From contig OX465112.1 in assembly GCA_949987565.1 (NCBI GenBank), positions 13,152,580 through 13,216,579 of the forward strand: a stretch of DNA of 64,000 nucleotides, read 5' to 3'. The stretch is from Luidia sarsii. Its lineage: Eukaryota > Echinodermata > Asteroidea > Paxillosida > Luidiidae. Position numbers and translations under genes: made by a program. The stretch's first letter is position 1. Every line of letters starts with the position of its first letter. The notes beneath the pieces are model-generated. The model worked only from the letters and a program-made list of their open reading frames with translations. It made no database searches and was not told the DNA's origin. Below, one piece after another: positions 36,546 to 46,849 of the stretch.

Positions 36546-37849
36546 ACTATCTTGAAAAATCTATTTTTCAGAATTTACCAATATCGATCGATTCCAATGC
36601 CAAAAATCCGGCACCAACGAGACCGTCTTGCCGTCGTGGCGGAAAAGAAAATACCGAACGAAGTATTAAAAACTTCCCGAGCGATTAGACATAAGTGACC
36701 TCCGACAGGCAGACGAGAACATATCCGCCCGGCCACTTATCCCTTGCTAAGGCGAAGTGTTCGACTTGGTAGGAGCATGGGTAGGAGATGGGAAATCTGG
36801 AGACACATAGGGCGGAACACGGGGCACGATTTGCCCCCTTGCGCGGCAGGGCAGCGGGTCCAAGTATCCCAATTACCGAGTTGATTTGTTACGGAACAAA
36901 CAGGATAAACACGGTATTATCGGTCAGTAATAACTACCGTGGCTAGATTCCCCGCCGAACTCAATACCATGAACTCCCCCAGCCTCCCACTCCTCACCAC
37001 CCCGTGTGCTCGACTCCAACCCCATCCCTGATTGGCCCGGCTGCGTGCCAATTAAACCAGCGCGCGCTGGCCTTTTGGGCGGGAAACGGCCCCCTGCCGA
37101 TCGTCTGATTACAGTTGATATTGTAGCCACTTAGCGCTCGCTGGGACTAAATCTCCGTCCAATTTGGACCCAATAATCCGGGCAGAGCGTTTTTCTGACA
37201 AACAACTTTGTCGTCTGCATGCATGCGTGCACTTTACATGTTGACGGTCAGGTATTTACTGGTGACACAGGGAATAGAAGAAAAAAAATCCCGCAAAAAG
37301 TTCGAATTCGAATTCGAATACCATGCTTCGTGTACTGAGGGGGAGAACAAGGTAGACTTGCAACTCTGCAATTTTGTGACACCTTTATTGCAATGATACG
37401 CCACGCCTGTCCCATGTTTTCCCGAGCTGGTGTGGCTCCTAGTATAGATTGCATGTATTCGATGGAAAACAACAAGGCGTGAGTGTATCAAGCACGACGA
37501 GTCGGTCTCATAAGTGTACACTAGCCTTTAGCTGTCATAATTTCATTGGCACATGAAAGATCTCGTGTAAGTTCCCAGAGTGTGCACACACAAGGGGAAC
37601 GTGCGAGAGTCGGGAGGCAAGACTTGCAACTGTACACTAATTGCATGGAAATTGGACGGGTGCTCGCTCATCCGGCATATTGAACTTCACCGACGGATCA
37701 GCTACCCATAAACAACGAAGACAACATATCATTGACTCATCTCTGAGAAACTTCAATGTCTCACTCGGTACCTACAAAACCCCCCAGAATCTCGGTTTCT
37801 GGTCTGTGTAATCACTTCCATATTAATCTTTGAAAATGGCACAGTAAAC
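36546..37849. other. Non-coding stretch
   Basis: Includes GAATTCGAATTCGAATACC at about 37303 (a small tandem TTCGAA). No gene recognised. Confidence 0.4.
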
Positions 37850-37965
37850 TAACTGAGACGGTAAGCGAGATGCTCAATGGTCCCAGGTCAGTCAAAGTTT
37901 TTTTTGTCATGTTTCTAAAATTGTTTGTTTCTAAGTTTGTTTGACTATACATGCAATGATTAATC
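37850..37965 (+). repeat. 3' fragment related to the SINE family
   Basis: CAGGTCAGTCAAAGTTTTTT, GTCATG and AAATTGTTTGTTTC resemble the tail of the SINE at 34555 (CAGGTCCACTCAAAGTTTTC, AAAGTTGTTTGTTTG). The head is too diverged to recognise with confidence. Confidence 0.4.
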
Positions 37966-38196
37966 TTATTGATGAAGTTAAACTAACTAAGATGATTAAT
38001 TCAATTTGTTTGGGAAATTCTCTGTCACCAAAAAGCGTTCTTTCCAAGTTCAACCAGCATGATAATTGCGTTATCAAAAGTGTGAATTTCTAATTGATGC
38101 CCTATATCTTAGCCATGCTTTCATGGGGCATTTTGTCTTCAAATTTTCAGAGAGAAAAAAAGGTCGATTGTTCTGTACAGACATTCTGCACGTCAC

Positions 38197-38630
38197 GTGT
38201 CCTTGTTGGGTTGGGTGCAGAGGCGGGTTGCTAAATCTAGTTGGCAACAAAGCTTGAGTCGTCACTGCAACCCCCTAGCTCATCGAAGGACGGTGGCCAC
38301 CCTATGTCTGCTCTACAGAAGAACACACACATTGAATGCGTTCTTCTGGTCTGGCTGTGAGTTGGTAATCGAGCAACCAGGCTGTTTGCCTCCTCTCCTC
38401 ACTCGTACACCCTCTCTCCTCCAAGCTTTTATAGAACAAGGAGGTATCAGAACAGCCTCTTTCCTCGTTGTGCTTCTCTTTGGAATTACATTCCTAGTCC
38501 ATGTCTCCCGTGCACCTTATCATGATTTTGCAAGTTTTTTGTGTTTGTTTTTTAGATCCCTATCGCCTTCCTCCCTTAGCCCTTCACTTGATTTGCTTTA
38601 TAGCATTTTGTAGGCGAAATAACATTAATA
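38197..38630 (+). pseudogene. LINE reverse transcriptase C-terminal fragment with 3' UTR
   Basis: Translated pieces in shifting frames give LVGNKA, then LAHRRTVATLCLLYR, then RRYQNSLFPRCASLWNYIPS. This matches the conserved LINE ending (LIGN..., L.HRR.V..L.LLYRY, RY.NSFFPRT..LWN.LP). Frame changes between the pieces and a TGA after LPCTLS show decay. The tail (CTTAGCCCTTCACTTGATT near 38573, then TTTATAGCATTTTG) recurs after the related fragment at 54260-54660, so both derive from one family. Everything upstream of the C terminus is missing. Confidence 0.75.
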
Positions 38631-38654
38631 AAAAAACACCAAAAAATCAACCTA

Positions 38655-39054
38655 TAAAGTCCAGTGCCTCCCGCCCTTCCTCGGACCCACAACGTTTATT
38701 TAATAAGGGGTCTTCGGAGGCTTGTTAACTGACATATTCTAGAATAAGTGATGCTTAAGATAACCTGGAAGTTCAATGTTTAATTTTGGGTGTAATTCAG
38801 GATCATTATGATCCTTTAGAAGTGGCACTTAGTAGAGGGATGCCGCCCACAATCCTTGCCGAAATTCGACTTGGACGGCTACAGATTTTTGTGGGGTAGG
38901 TAGCAGAAAATCCAATTTACTAACAACACCAAAATTGAAAATATTCTAAGAGATGAAGGTCCAAAGTACAAATTATAGTCTCTGAGAAACACTTTGGTGT
39001 GGAATATTTCGTGAGTGTTTTTGTGCTGCGTTCTATGGGAGCTCTGCAACCCTA
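38655..39054 (+). mobile_element. GGGTGCAGCACAC family, 5'-truncated copy
   Basis: It shares ATAAGGGGTCTTCGGAGGCT, CTTAAGATAACCTGG, ATCCTTGCCGAAATTCGACT and the closing GGGAGCTCTGCAACCC with the element that starts three bases later. The two copies are therefore directly adjacent and in the same orientation. Confidence 0.65.
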
Positions 39055-39056
39055 TA

Positions 39057-39490
39057 GGGTGCAGCACACAAAATCCATCCAAGATGGCGTCGCCGAGCTG
39101 ATTATCATAAAGTGTGGACCCACAATCTTTTTTTTTTAAATAAGGGGTATTTGGAGGCTAATTAACTGATACATTGTAGAAAAGGTGAAGCTTAAGACAA
39201 CCTGGGGTTTCACTCTTCAATTTGGTATGTCATTTGGACCATATCTGGCTTTAAATGTGGCCCTATTTGGTTGTAGAAGTGGAGGGGTCCATCCCAAAAT
39301 CCTTGCAGCAATTCGGCTTGGACGGCTACACATTTTGGGGGTGTTTTTTCTGGGGGTAATTAGCAAAACAATCGAATCGGCTAAGAACACTAAAATTTAA
39401 AAGAATCTTTTGGGCAGGGGATAATTGGCTTTTGAAAATGAGTGTTTTTGTACAGTGATCAATGGGAGCTGGATTTAGTGTTCTGCACCC
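39057..39490 (+). mobile_element. GGGTGCAGCACAC-ended element, copy 1 (434 bp)
   Basis: It starts GGGTGCAGCACAC and ends GTGTTCTGCACCC, flanked by TA on both sides. Interior landmarks are CCAAGATGGCGTCGCCGAGC, AAGTGTGGACCCACAATC, AACTGATACATTGTAGAAAA, CTTAAGACAACCTGGGGTTT and AATCCTTGCAGCAATTCGGC. Non-coding. A TA flank would suit a mariner-like family, but this is inference. Confidence 0.75.
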
Positions 39491-39604
39491 TACAGATCTC
39501 TGTCCACGAACATGTAAAGGGCGCCCTCTCAAACTCCCTCGGCACTTCGGACCGTCTATAGAGGGCTCAATTCCATGTATCAGGAAAGTGCAGCCACAGA
39601 CTTT

Positions 39605-39843
39605 GGCTGTTTTCGAAATGAAGGCTTAGGCTCGGGCTTAGGCTTCGGTCATGTTTATCTTACTCGAGTAATATCACAGGTCTCTAAAAACAAGCGATTG
39701 GTCCTAGTTTCTTGGGGAATATCCTGTACCTATCAAGCCAACAAACCTTTAAATTCGGAAACAAACCACAACCTGGAATTTCGGGTTTTGTCAGACGGAG
39801 ACGAAGCCTGAGGCCGAGCCTAAGGCTTATTTCGAAAACGGCC
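39605..39843 (+). mobile_element. MITE family B, copy 2
   Basis: Ends are GGCTGTTTTCGAAATGAAGG and CTTATTTCGAAAACGGCC, with inner inverted blocks CTTAGGCTCGGGCTTAGGCT and AGGCCGAGCCTAAGG. The interior is in the same orientation as copy 1 (CGGTCATGTTTATCTTACTC comes first, ACAAACCACAACCTGGAATT last). The flanks match those of copy 3. Confidence 0.8.
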
Positions 39844-40269
39844 ATAAATAACCTATAGACGGACAACAGCGGGCGCTAGACTGTAATTTCAGGACGCTTG
39901 AAAAACCATGGGCAAACGGACGGACGGACGTACACAAACTCATGGCAAGATTACGCGCACTGGCCCGCCATCCACGAGAAAAAAAAGGCCGCCAAATTTT
40001 GATTCATTAATAATTCTAATAAAACACGCAAATAAACATCGGTATGTAGTCATCTCTGAAAAGGGCTTTTAATTTCAATCAGCATGGTTTCATAAAAAAA
40101 AAGTTTGAATCAATCATTCCGGGATTTATCCATGTGTTTGTGCACATTGTTCATCTACTTCCACCCATGGTTTCACATTTTAGTCGGGCGCCGTCACCAT
40201 TACAGTATCCTGACGTCGTTTTCCATAGGCGTCGTGTATGGTTATCGGTCTATAGGTTTTTTTTTTATG

Positions 40270-40400
40270 TCTGTTGGTGCAGCACACTAATCAGCCTCCG
40301 CTGGTCACACCGCAAAAAGACTCGACTTTCCGTTCAATTATTTCTTTTGCGGGAGATCGGACAAATATTGAAAGGTCAACTGAAAGAAAAATAAGAAATC
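40270..40400. mobile_element. Partial counterpart of the element at 42285
   Basis: TTGGTGCAGCACACTAATCA, ACCGCAAAAAGACTCGACTT, TCCGTTCAATTATTTCTTTT and GCGGGAGATC match the left half of the element at 42285. The right end was not found. Confidence 0.55.
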
Positions 40401-40854
40401 CTGTTTTGGCATTATTATATTCATTGGTACATTACACTCCAAGATCATACGTCATTTTTGTGTTTCATTCTTATTTGAAGCTGTTTATAATACTGTAACA
40501 ACTATGGTCGTAGTTATTGAGGGCGCTGTTCTCTATGTCAAGGGTGAACACCGATTGTTTTTCTCTCCCCCGTGATGGCCGTATACACTAACATAACCGG
40601 AGTAGTTTCCTGACGCGTTCAGTTTCAGTGCGCAATGCAATGTTTTCAAGTGCGGCGCCAGTCTAGTCATTAAATCATTATTTTAATGATTTTTTGTTTA
40701 ATACCATCTTTCCCAAGGTTTAAAATTCGAAAAAAGGAATGCGTGAATGTATTTAACTGACATCAAAGTATTATCTGAAATAATAAAAAAAAGATCGACA
40801 AATGCAATTTAACGAAAATAGTTTGGTCAAACTGAAAAAAAGGATTTCATGAAA

Positions 40855-41064
40855 ACTGGGGATGCTATCCAAAATCCTCGCAGAGATTCGGCCGGGACGA
40901 CTCCACATTTTGTGAGTGTTTTTTTCTTTTTTCTGGGGTTAACATAATCAGAAAATGCAATCGGCTAATAACACCAAAACTGGGAAGAATCTGAGAGATG
41001 AGGGTCCAAACTACAAGGTGGAGTATTGTTACAAGAACTGAGGAACGTGTTGGTGCCTACGGCT
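40855..41064 (+). mobile_element. GGGTGCAGCACAC family, 3' part
   Basis: ATCCAAAATCCTCGCAGAGA, TCCACATTTTGTGAGTG, AATCGGCTAATAACACCAAA and GAGAGATGAGGGTCCAAACT are landmarks of the second half of the element. The first half is missing. Confidence 0.6.
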
Positions 41065-41505
41065 GCTGTTTCAATCCAAGATTGCTCCGCTTAGCTGGTT
41101 ATCAATAAAGTGTGGACAAACAAGTTATTTTTAATAAGGGGCCTTATGAGTCTATTTAACTGATACATCATGGAATGAGTGAAGACACCCGGGGTTCAAT
41201 GTTTAATTTCGTGTGTAATTCGGAACATTATGAGGCTATAACTGCAGCCATATTATTGGCTGCGAAAGTGAACGGGTTGTATCCAAAATCCTTGCAGAAA
41301 TTCTGCTTGGACCACTAAACATTTTCTGTGGGTAATTAGCAGAAAAATTAATCTGCCGAGAACACCAAAATTGAAAGGAAAATGATAGATACAGCTCTAA
41401 TCTACAATTTGGAGTCGGCCTATAATTACAATACCCGGAAAAATAGGTGGGTTTTTGTACGGCGTCCTATCGGAGCTTGAATTATTTTGTCTACACTGAA
41501 CAGAT
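41065..41505 (+). mobile_element. GGGTGCAGCACAC family, diverged full-length copy
   Basis: GCTGTTTCAATCCAAGATTG, AAAGTGTGGACAAACAAG, AACTGATACATCATGGAATG, CCCGGGGTTCAATGTTTAAT and ATCCTTGCAGAAATTCTGCT follow the order of copy 1. Its terminal repeat is decayed. It is the counterpart of copy 1 inside the segmental duplication. Confidence 0.65.
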
Positions 41506-41614
41506 CTCTGTCAACCATCATCTAAAGGGCGCCCTCCTGAACCCCTAGTCACTTCGGACCGTCTATAGAGGGCGAAAGTCCATAATTATAACCGTGGGTG
41601 CAGCCACAGACATT

Positions 41615-41843
41615 GGCCGTTTTCGAAATGAAGGCTTAGGCTCGGGCTCAGGCTTCGCCTCCGTCTGATAAAACCTGAAAATCCAAGTTGTGGTTTGTTT
41701 CCGAATTTGAAGGTTTGTTGGCTTAATAGGTAGAGGGTATTCCCAAGAAACTGGGGCCAAACGCTTGTTTTTAGATGCCTGTGATATTATAACGAGTCAG
41801 ATAAATCTGACTGAATCCTAAGCCCGAGCTTAAGAAAACGGCC
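41615..41843 (-). mobile_element. MITE family B, copy 3 (body inverted relative to its flanks)
   Basis: Ends are GGCCGTTTTCGAAATGAAGG and AAGAAAACGGCC. The interior is the reverse complement of copy 2 (CCTCCGTCTGATAAAACCTG comes first, CGAGTCAGATAAATCTGACT last). The DNA on both sides is homologous to, and in the same orientation as, the flanks of copy 2. Confidence 0.8.
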
Positions 41844-42284
41844 ATAACCTATAGACGGACAACAGCGGGCGCTAGACTGTAATTTCAGGACGCGTGAAAA
41901 ACCATGGGCAAACTTGTTCGTCACGTCACACGGACGGACGTACGTACACAAACTCAGTGCAAGATTACGCATACTGGCCCGCCATCCACGAGAAAAATGA
42001 CCGCCAAATTTTGATTCAGTGTCATTTCTTATAAAAGACGCAAATAGACATCTGTAATGGAGTATGAAGTCACTCTGAAAAGGGCTTTTGATCTCAATCA
42101 GCATGGTTTCATGAAACAAATCCATCATTCCGGGATTTCTCTATAATCATGTTTGTGCACATTGTTCATATATAACTTCCGGCATCCGCCCATGGTTTCA
42201 CATTTAGTCGGGCGCCGTCAACATTACAGTATCCTGACGTCGTTTTCCATAGGCGTTGTGTATGGCTCTCGGTCTATAGGCTGT

Positions 42285-42559
42285 GGGTGCAGCACACTAA
42301 ACATGTCGCACTGCAAAAAGATTCGACTTCCCGTTCAATTATTTCTCATGCGGGAATCTCTAGCTCTCAGTTTGGACAAAATAATATTGAAGGCTCCGTG
42401 TCTTCCTATTTCTACAACACCTGAAAGAACTCTGGGATTTCTTCAGCATTCATTCATTCTACAAAATATGACTTGAGGGTTAGAAAACCTGATGTGGGCA
42501 CTCATTTGATGATATTTAGAGCGCAGCGGCAAATTTTACCTATTTAGTGTGCTGCACCA
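42285..42559. mobile_element. Short element with GGTGCAGCACACTAAA ends
   Basis: It starts GGGTGCAGCACACTAAACAT and ends TTTAGTGTGCTGCACCA. It shares terminal repeats with the GGGTGCAGCACAC family, but its interior is unrelated (CACTGCAAAAAGATTCGACT). A related interior occurs at 40276-40400, next to TGGTGCAGCACACTAATCAG. Confidence 0.7.
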
Positions 42560-42578
42560 ATAGAGCTTTATAAATAAA

Positions 42579-42950
42579 CCAGAGTGCGCACTCGGGTGAC
42601 GCGTGCCGACAAGGGGACTGCGACGCCATTACCAAAGAGGGTAAATGCATGGATCTCTATGGGGCAAACCGTAATCCCATTTTTACAAATGAAAGTGGGA
42701 CATTCAAGATTCGTCAATGCCTTGAGGTATTGATGGCCTTTCTTTTCATTACTAAAATCCATTTCTATAACATTTCTAGTTTCCGCATTCACAACTTTTC
42801 GGCTATACCTTTCCCCATTCTTATTACGCGCGATTGCTACTGACATCCGGGCACTTCGAGCTGAAGTTGGCCTCTTTGGTAATGGCGGATGCGCGTCCAT
42901 GTCGGCACACGTTCGTACCGCGCGTTGATATAGGGGAGTGCGCACTCTGG
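42579..42950. mobile_element. MITE with CCAGAGTGCGCACTC ends (372 bp)
   Basis: The left end is CCAGAGTGCGCACTCGGGTG, the right end GAGTGCGCACTCTGG; the first 15 bp are exact reverse complements. Subterminal GACGCGTGCCGAC and GTCGGCACACGTTC also pair. The 145-codon open frame on the minus strand across it shows no recognisable domain. It sits between two half-sites of a GTGCTGCACC-ended repeat. Confidence 0.7.
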
Positions 42951-43331
42951 TATAGAGCTCTATGGCTGCACCCCACTCATGGGTCTTTGTGCGACCTTTC
43001 GTCACGTATACGTGTCAAATTATTGTATCGACTGTTCTTTGAAAAATGGGTTGAATTGACAACGATAGGGCTATAGCACTAGATTGGGGGACGCCATACT
43101 ATGCATGCACCGTGGCCCTTTCCAAACCTGGCTTACTAGGTTCAGGCTCCGGCTGCTCTGTCCCCACTTCTTTCATCCATTACGAGGCATGATCATGGGA
43201 CGCCTTTGGCTTCGCTTTTGATTGAGTATACTGCATTTTGAAGAAAACAAATCCAAGAACTCCTACCTCCGATTTTAGCTTTTGGATAAACAGAGACTAT
43301 ACCGGAGCCGAAGCATCGAAAAGGGCCATAA

Positions 43332-43822
43332 TGGCTGCAGCACACTGAATCAATCCAAGATGGCCCCGCCGAGCTGATTATGATAAAGTGTGGACCCACC
43401 CCCCCCCCCCTCTTTTTGTCAGGGGTCTTTGGAGCCTAATTAACTGATATGTTATAGAAGACAGTGAAACTTAAGACAACATCGGGGTTCACTCTTCAAT
43501 TTCGTGTGTAATTTAGAACATTATCTTGCTTTAAAATAATGTGGCCCTATTTGGCTGTTGAAATGGAGGTGTCCATTCCAGAATCAATGCAGAAATTCGG
43601 TTTGAATTGCTACACATTTTAGGATTTTTTTTCTGGCGGTAATTAGCAAAAACTATAATCGGCCAAGGGCTCAAAAATTTAAAAGAATCTGAGAGATGGA
43701 GGTCCAAACTACAATTTGCAGTATAGCTACAAGAAACTGTTGGGTGTGGAATAATAATGGCTATGAATGGGAGTGTTTTTGTACAGCGTTCAATGGGCGC
43801 TCGATTTAGTGTTTTGCATTCT
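43332..43822 (+). mobile_element. GGGTGCAGCACAC family, copy 4
   Basis: It starts GGCTGCAGCACACTGAATCA and ends GTGTTTTGCATTC, with the same interior order as copy 1 (CCAAGATGGCCCCGCCGAGC, CTTAAGACAACATCGGGGTT). It is followed at once by an inverted copy. Confidence 0.7.
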
Positions 43823-43827
43823 AATAT

Positions 43828-44313
43828 GGGTGCAGCACACTAAATCGAGCCCCCATTGAACGCTGTCGGTACAAAAACACTCACTTTCAAAGTCAATTAT
43901 CCCACACTCAAAAGTCTCTCGGTTCTTGTAGCGTTACTTAAAATTGTAGTTTGGACCTTCATCTCTCACTCTTTTTAATTTTAGTGCCCTTAGCGGATAA
44001 GATTTTTTGTTAATTACCCCAGAAAAAAACACCCCCAAAATGTGTAGCCGTCCAAACCGAATTTCTGCAAGGATTTTGGGATGGACGCCTCCACTTCTAC
44101 AGCCAAATAGGGCCACATTTAAAGCCAGATATGGTCCAAATGACATACCAAATTGAAGAGTGAAACCCCAGGTTGTCTTAAGCTTCACCTTTTCTACAAT
44201 GTATCAGTTAATTAGCCTCCAAAGACCCCTTATTAAACAAAAACGTTCTGGTGGGTCCACACTGATAATCAGCTCGGCGGAGCCAACTTGGATGGATTTT
44301 GTGTGCTGCACCC
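43828..44313 (-). mobile_element. GGGTGCAGCACAC family, copy 5 (inverted, 486 bp)
   Basis: It has perfect 13-bp terminal inverted repeats: GGGTGCAGCACAC at 43828 and GTGTGCTGCACCC at 44301-44313. The interior is the reverse complement of copy 1 (AACCCCAGGTTGTCTTAAGC, AGCTCGGCGGAGCCAACTTG). With copy 4 it forms a tail-to-tail pair. Confidence 0.8.
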
Positions 44314-44754
44314 TGTATACGACGATCAGAGTGCGCCCTCATTAGACCAGACATATTGATCATTACCGACACTGTGTCATTGGAAGTCCAACACTAATCC
44401 GCGGTGGCCTTGCAGCTAGCCACAGATGAATCGGCGTAATAAGCTTTCTATCATCTACCCATCATCCTGGTCAGTCACAGGGCTTTCGTCGAGCCACAAA
44501 CACGCACTCACTCACGGTCACCCCTTCGTGTGTCGAAAGACACCATTAATTATTTCCAATATGGCGGCTCTGCGGTATGCAGCCGTTGTAGGGGTTCTGT
44601 GGGTTGCCTATCCCGCTTTCGGCGCGTTCAAGTCTTGGGGGGGGGGGATAATGGCGACCCAGCGACATAACCTTGATAGATTTGGGTTGGCTAACCGAAT
44701 GCGCGTCGTATTAGGAGAGCAGATGGCCTGACCAACATTGGCGGGCAAACTGGT

Positions 44755-44945
44755 TTGGGAAAAAACACATGCATGTTTAGAACGTGCTTTTTCCCCGCGT
44801 ACACAGCATTGCTGTGGAATTCGCTCGATCCCTATAGCTCATATCCTGCTTGGAAGTTTCCCCTGCCTCTTCCACCCTGTCCCGATTTAAACGTAACATT
44901 AATGGATGTCTTTCTAACCTTTGATCTCCTCCTTGTTTGTTTCCC
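44755..44945 (+). pseudogene. Probable LINE reverse transcriptase C-terminal fragment
   Basis: The plus strand encodes FRTCFFPAYTALLWNSLDPY, which resembles the F.PRT..LWNSLP signature at the end of LINE ORF2, followed by a basic/aromatic tail ending in FLTFDLLL. No other reverse-transcriptase motif is present. The 3' side runs into CTTTTGGGCCTTTTGGTTGTGG-like sequence and then a (CT)n tract. Support is weaker than for the other copies because only one motif is visible. Confidence 0.5.
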
Positions 44946-45079
44946 TTGATTCCCCCCTTCTATCTTAGCCACCGTCGGCACCTTGAGTGGCCTTTTGGGC
45001 CTTTTGGTTGTGGTTTGGGCCTTGTGATTCTCTGCGGCTACCCCTTTGCCCTGTCGGGCGTGATTTGGGAGTCTCCCCC

Positions 45080-45173
45080 CCCCCCCCTCTCTCTCTCTCT
45101 CTCTCTAGCTCTCCCTCTCTCTCTCTCTCTCTCTCCCTCTCTCTATTTCTCTCTCTACTTCTCTCCCTCTCCC

Positions 45174-45206
<33 letters not shown>

Positions 45207-45440
45207 CCTCTCTCTATTTCTCTCTCTACTTCTCTCCCTCTCCCCTCTCTCTTCTCTCTCTCTCTTCTTCTTCTTTCTCTCTCCCTCTCTCTCTCTCTCT
45301 CTTCTTCTCTCTCTCCCTCTCTTTCTACTTCTCCCTCTCTCTACTTCTCCCTCTTTCTCTCTCTCTACTTATCTCTCTTTCTCTCTCTCTCTCTATACTT
45401 ATCTCTCTTTCTCTCTCTCTCTGTCCTTCTCCTCCTCCTT
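45080..45440. repeat. (CT)n-rich tract
   Basis: The block CTCTCTATTTCTCTCTCTAC is repeated at about 45139 and 45211 with a 72-bp period. Confidence 0.9.
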
Positions 45441-45444
45441 GATT

Positions 45445-46062
45445 GGCTATTCTTCGTAAACAAAGAAAAACAATAAAGGCAATGGATAGAACAGTTGAAG
45501 CGAACATGGTCAATAATGAATCAAACAGCTTCAAGTATCGCCACGGCTGCATCAAAGTGAACGTGTTCATGCTCAGTGCATGACCTTCGATTCGTGTGGG
45601 TTCGAACTGAAGGGCGCCCCCATTGTTCCTTACACTGGTCTCGAGCGTTACAGTAGGCCCTGTTCCGAGGATAGCGACTCTCATCACTGCTTTGCGTGAG
45701 GCTCCGAGAGCTTTCTCCCTACTTTTACATACACCCAAAACCTAGCCATGTTTTTTTATTTTTTTATTCATTCATTTATTCCGTTTCTTTACCCAGGGTA
45801 TGCCCAAACAGTTTTAAAACTGATTTCCATTGGGGCCCTGCATATTAAAAACTTAGAACATTAAACATTAAAACATTAATATTATATATTAGAAAACATT
45901 AAAAACATTAAAAGTTTATAAAATATTACGATCGAATGTCAATTTATAATTATTTAGAAATTATATACAAGAGGGTGGCAGAGCCCTTTCAAAAGATTCC
46001 CATCCGGTTCCAATTTGGTAACCAAGTATACAACTCCATAGATCAGTACAACTGACTGGCTT
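45445..46062 (-). mobile_element. Probable LINE 3' UTR and adjoining AT-rich DNA
   Basis: It follows the stop codon of the reverse-transcriptase relic on the minus strand. The part nearest the relic (45740-46060) is rich in ATTAAAAC-like short repeats at 45850-45920 and ends near a T/A-rich ATTCATTCATTTATTCC segment. The farther part, 45445-45740, shows nothing recognisable. The 3' boundary cannot be fixed by eye. Confidence 0.35.
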
Positions 46063-46430
46063 TTACAAGGTGATGCCTTGGCGTAGTTCTGATTTAAATG
46101 TATCTACTGAATCCACTCTTCTAAGTTGTTCGGGAAGATTGTTCCATATGTTCGCACCATTCACAGCGAAACTTTTGACATAGCACTCTTTCTAAGCTAA
46201 AGGTACTTTCAATGCCTTGTTGGTTGATTGCCTTGTTTCACGAATATGTGCATTGGGTGTGAATAGATTTTTCATGTACAAAGGTGTCATTTAAAAAAAA
46301 AGACATTTAAAGACAAGAATAGCTTTCTTAAACTTCACTCTTTCAGTAAATGAGACCCAGTTTAGTCTGGCAAACATATCTGCTGAAGGGGCTGGGGGGT
46401 TATGTTCCATAATGATATCCACCACTCCCT
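46063..46430 (-). pseudogene. Non-LTR retrotransposon reverse transcriptase, C-terminal relic
   Basis: The minus strand reads a typical LINE reverse-transcriptase C terminus: LNWVSFTERVKFKKAILVFK, then an A/T-run frameshift at about 46291-46301, then TPLYMKNLF...RETRQS...ALKVPLA, an in-frame TAG, KECYVKSFAVNGANIWNNLP, and FKSELRQGITL before a TAA at 46063-46065. The order (LNW.SF.ERV, KAILVFKCL, RETRQS, SF...G...WN.LP, FK..L) is the usual end of Jockey/CR1-like ORF2. The frameshift plus the internal stop show it is dead. The endonuclease and catalytic YxDD regions are absent, so this is a 5'-truncated copy, as expected from incomplete target-primed reverse transcription. The DNA downstream on this strand (45740-46060) is AT-rich, with ATTCATTC-type repeats, and is probably its 3' UTR. 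Confidence 0.8.
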
Positions 46431-46849
46431 ATACGTCACTGGCTAAAACTGGTTTGTCACATGTTTCTCTCACCCCTCTCCCTCTCCCATTACAATAATA
46501 ATAAATACTTGAAACAATCTCGGCGTGATGTCAGCTTTGTCCCGTCGCAGGTAGGGGCGCTAGTTTCATTTGTCGTTCTCGCCATGTATTCCCACCCCGT
46601 ACGTCTTCAATTGCCCGGCGCAATTACTCGGGAGTGGAGGCGAACAATCCAATCAAATTTAGGGACTGGTACCGGGAACCCCCTCCCCCTGTGTCCAATT
46701 TCCTACGGTACCGGCTCTCCTTTCCAATATCATCATTTGGGGTGCGTTCTGCTCCCCTCGGGCAAGGGCAGGTCGGACTGCTTGCCCTATTCCCCTTCTC
46801 CCACCCGAAGGTCGATGCCAATTACAGACCGTGGTGGCTCTCTTTCTCT

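Larger units (their letters stand above)
39050..40400 (+). repeat. Segmental duplication, copy 1
   Basis: The order of parts is GGGTGCAG-type element, AAAGGGCGCCCTC, MITE family B, ATAGACGGACAACAGCGGGC, CTGGCCCGCCATCCACGAGA, and the TGGTTTCACATTTTAGTCGG / TACAGTATCCTGACGTCGTT stretch. The same order recurs at about 41065-42380. Divergence is substantial, so this is an old duplication. Confidence 0.75.
41065..42380 (+). repeat. Segmental duplication, copy 2
   Basis: It repeats the order described for 39050-40400 with the same flanks (AAAGGGCGCCCTCCTGAACC, ATAGACGGACAACAGCGGGC, GTCGGGCGCCGTCAACATTA). The MITE B body inside is reversed. Confidence 0.75.

Noticed and set aside
42568..43005. A 145-codon minus-strand frame
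   Set aside because: It spans a MITE from end to end, including both terminal inverted repeats, and has no recognisable domain.
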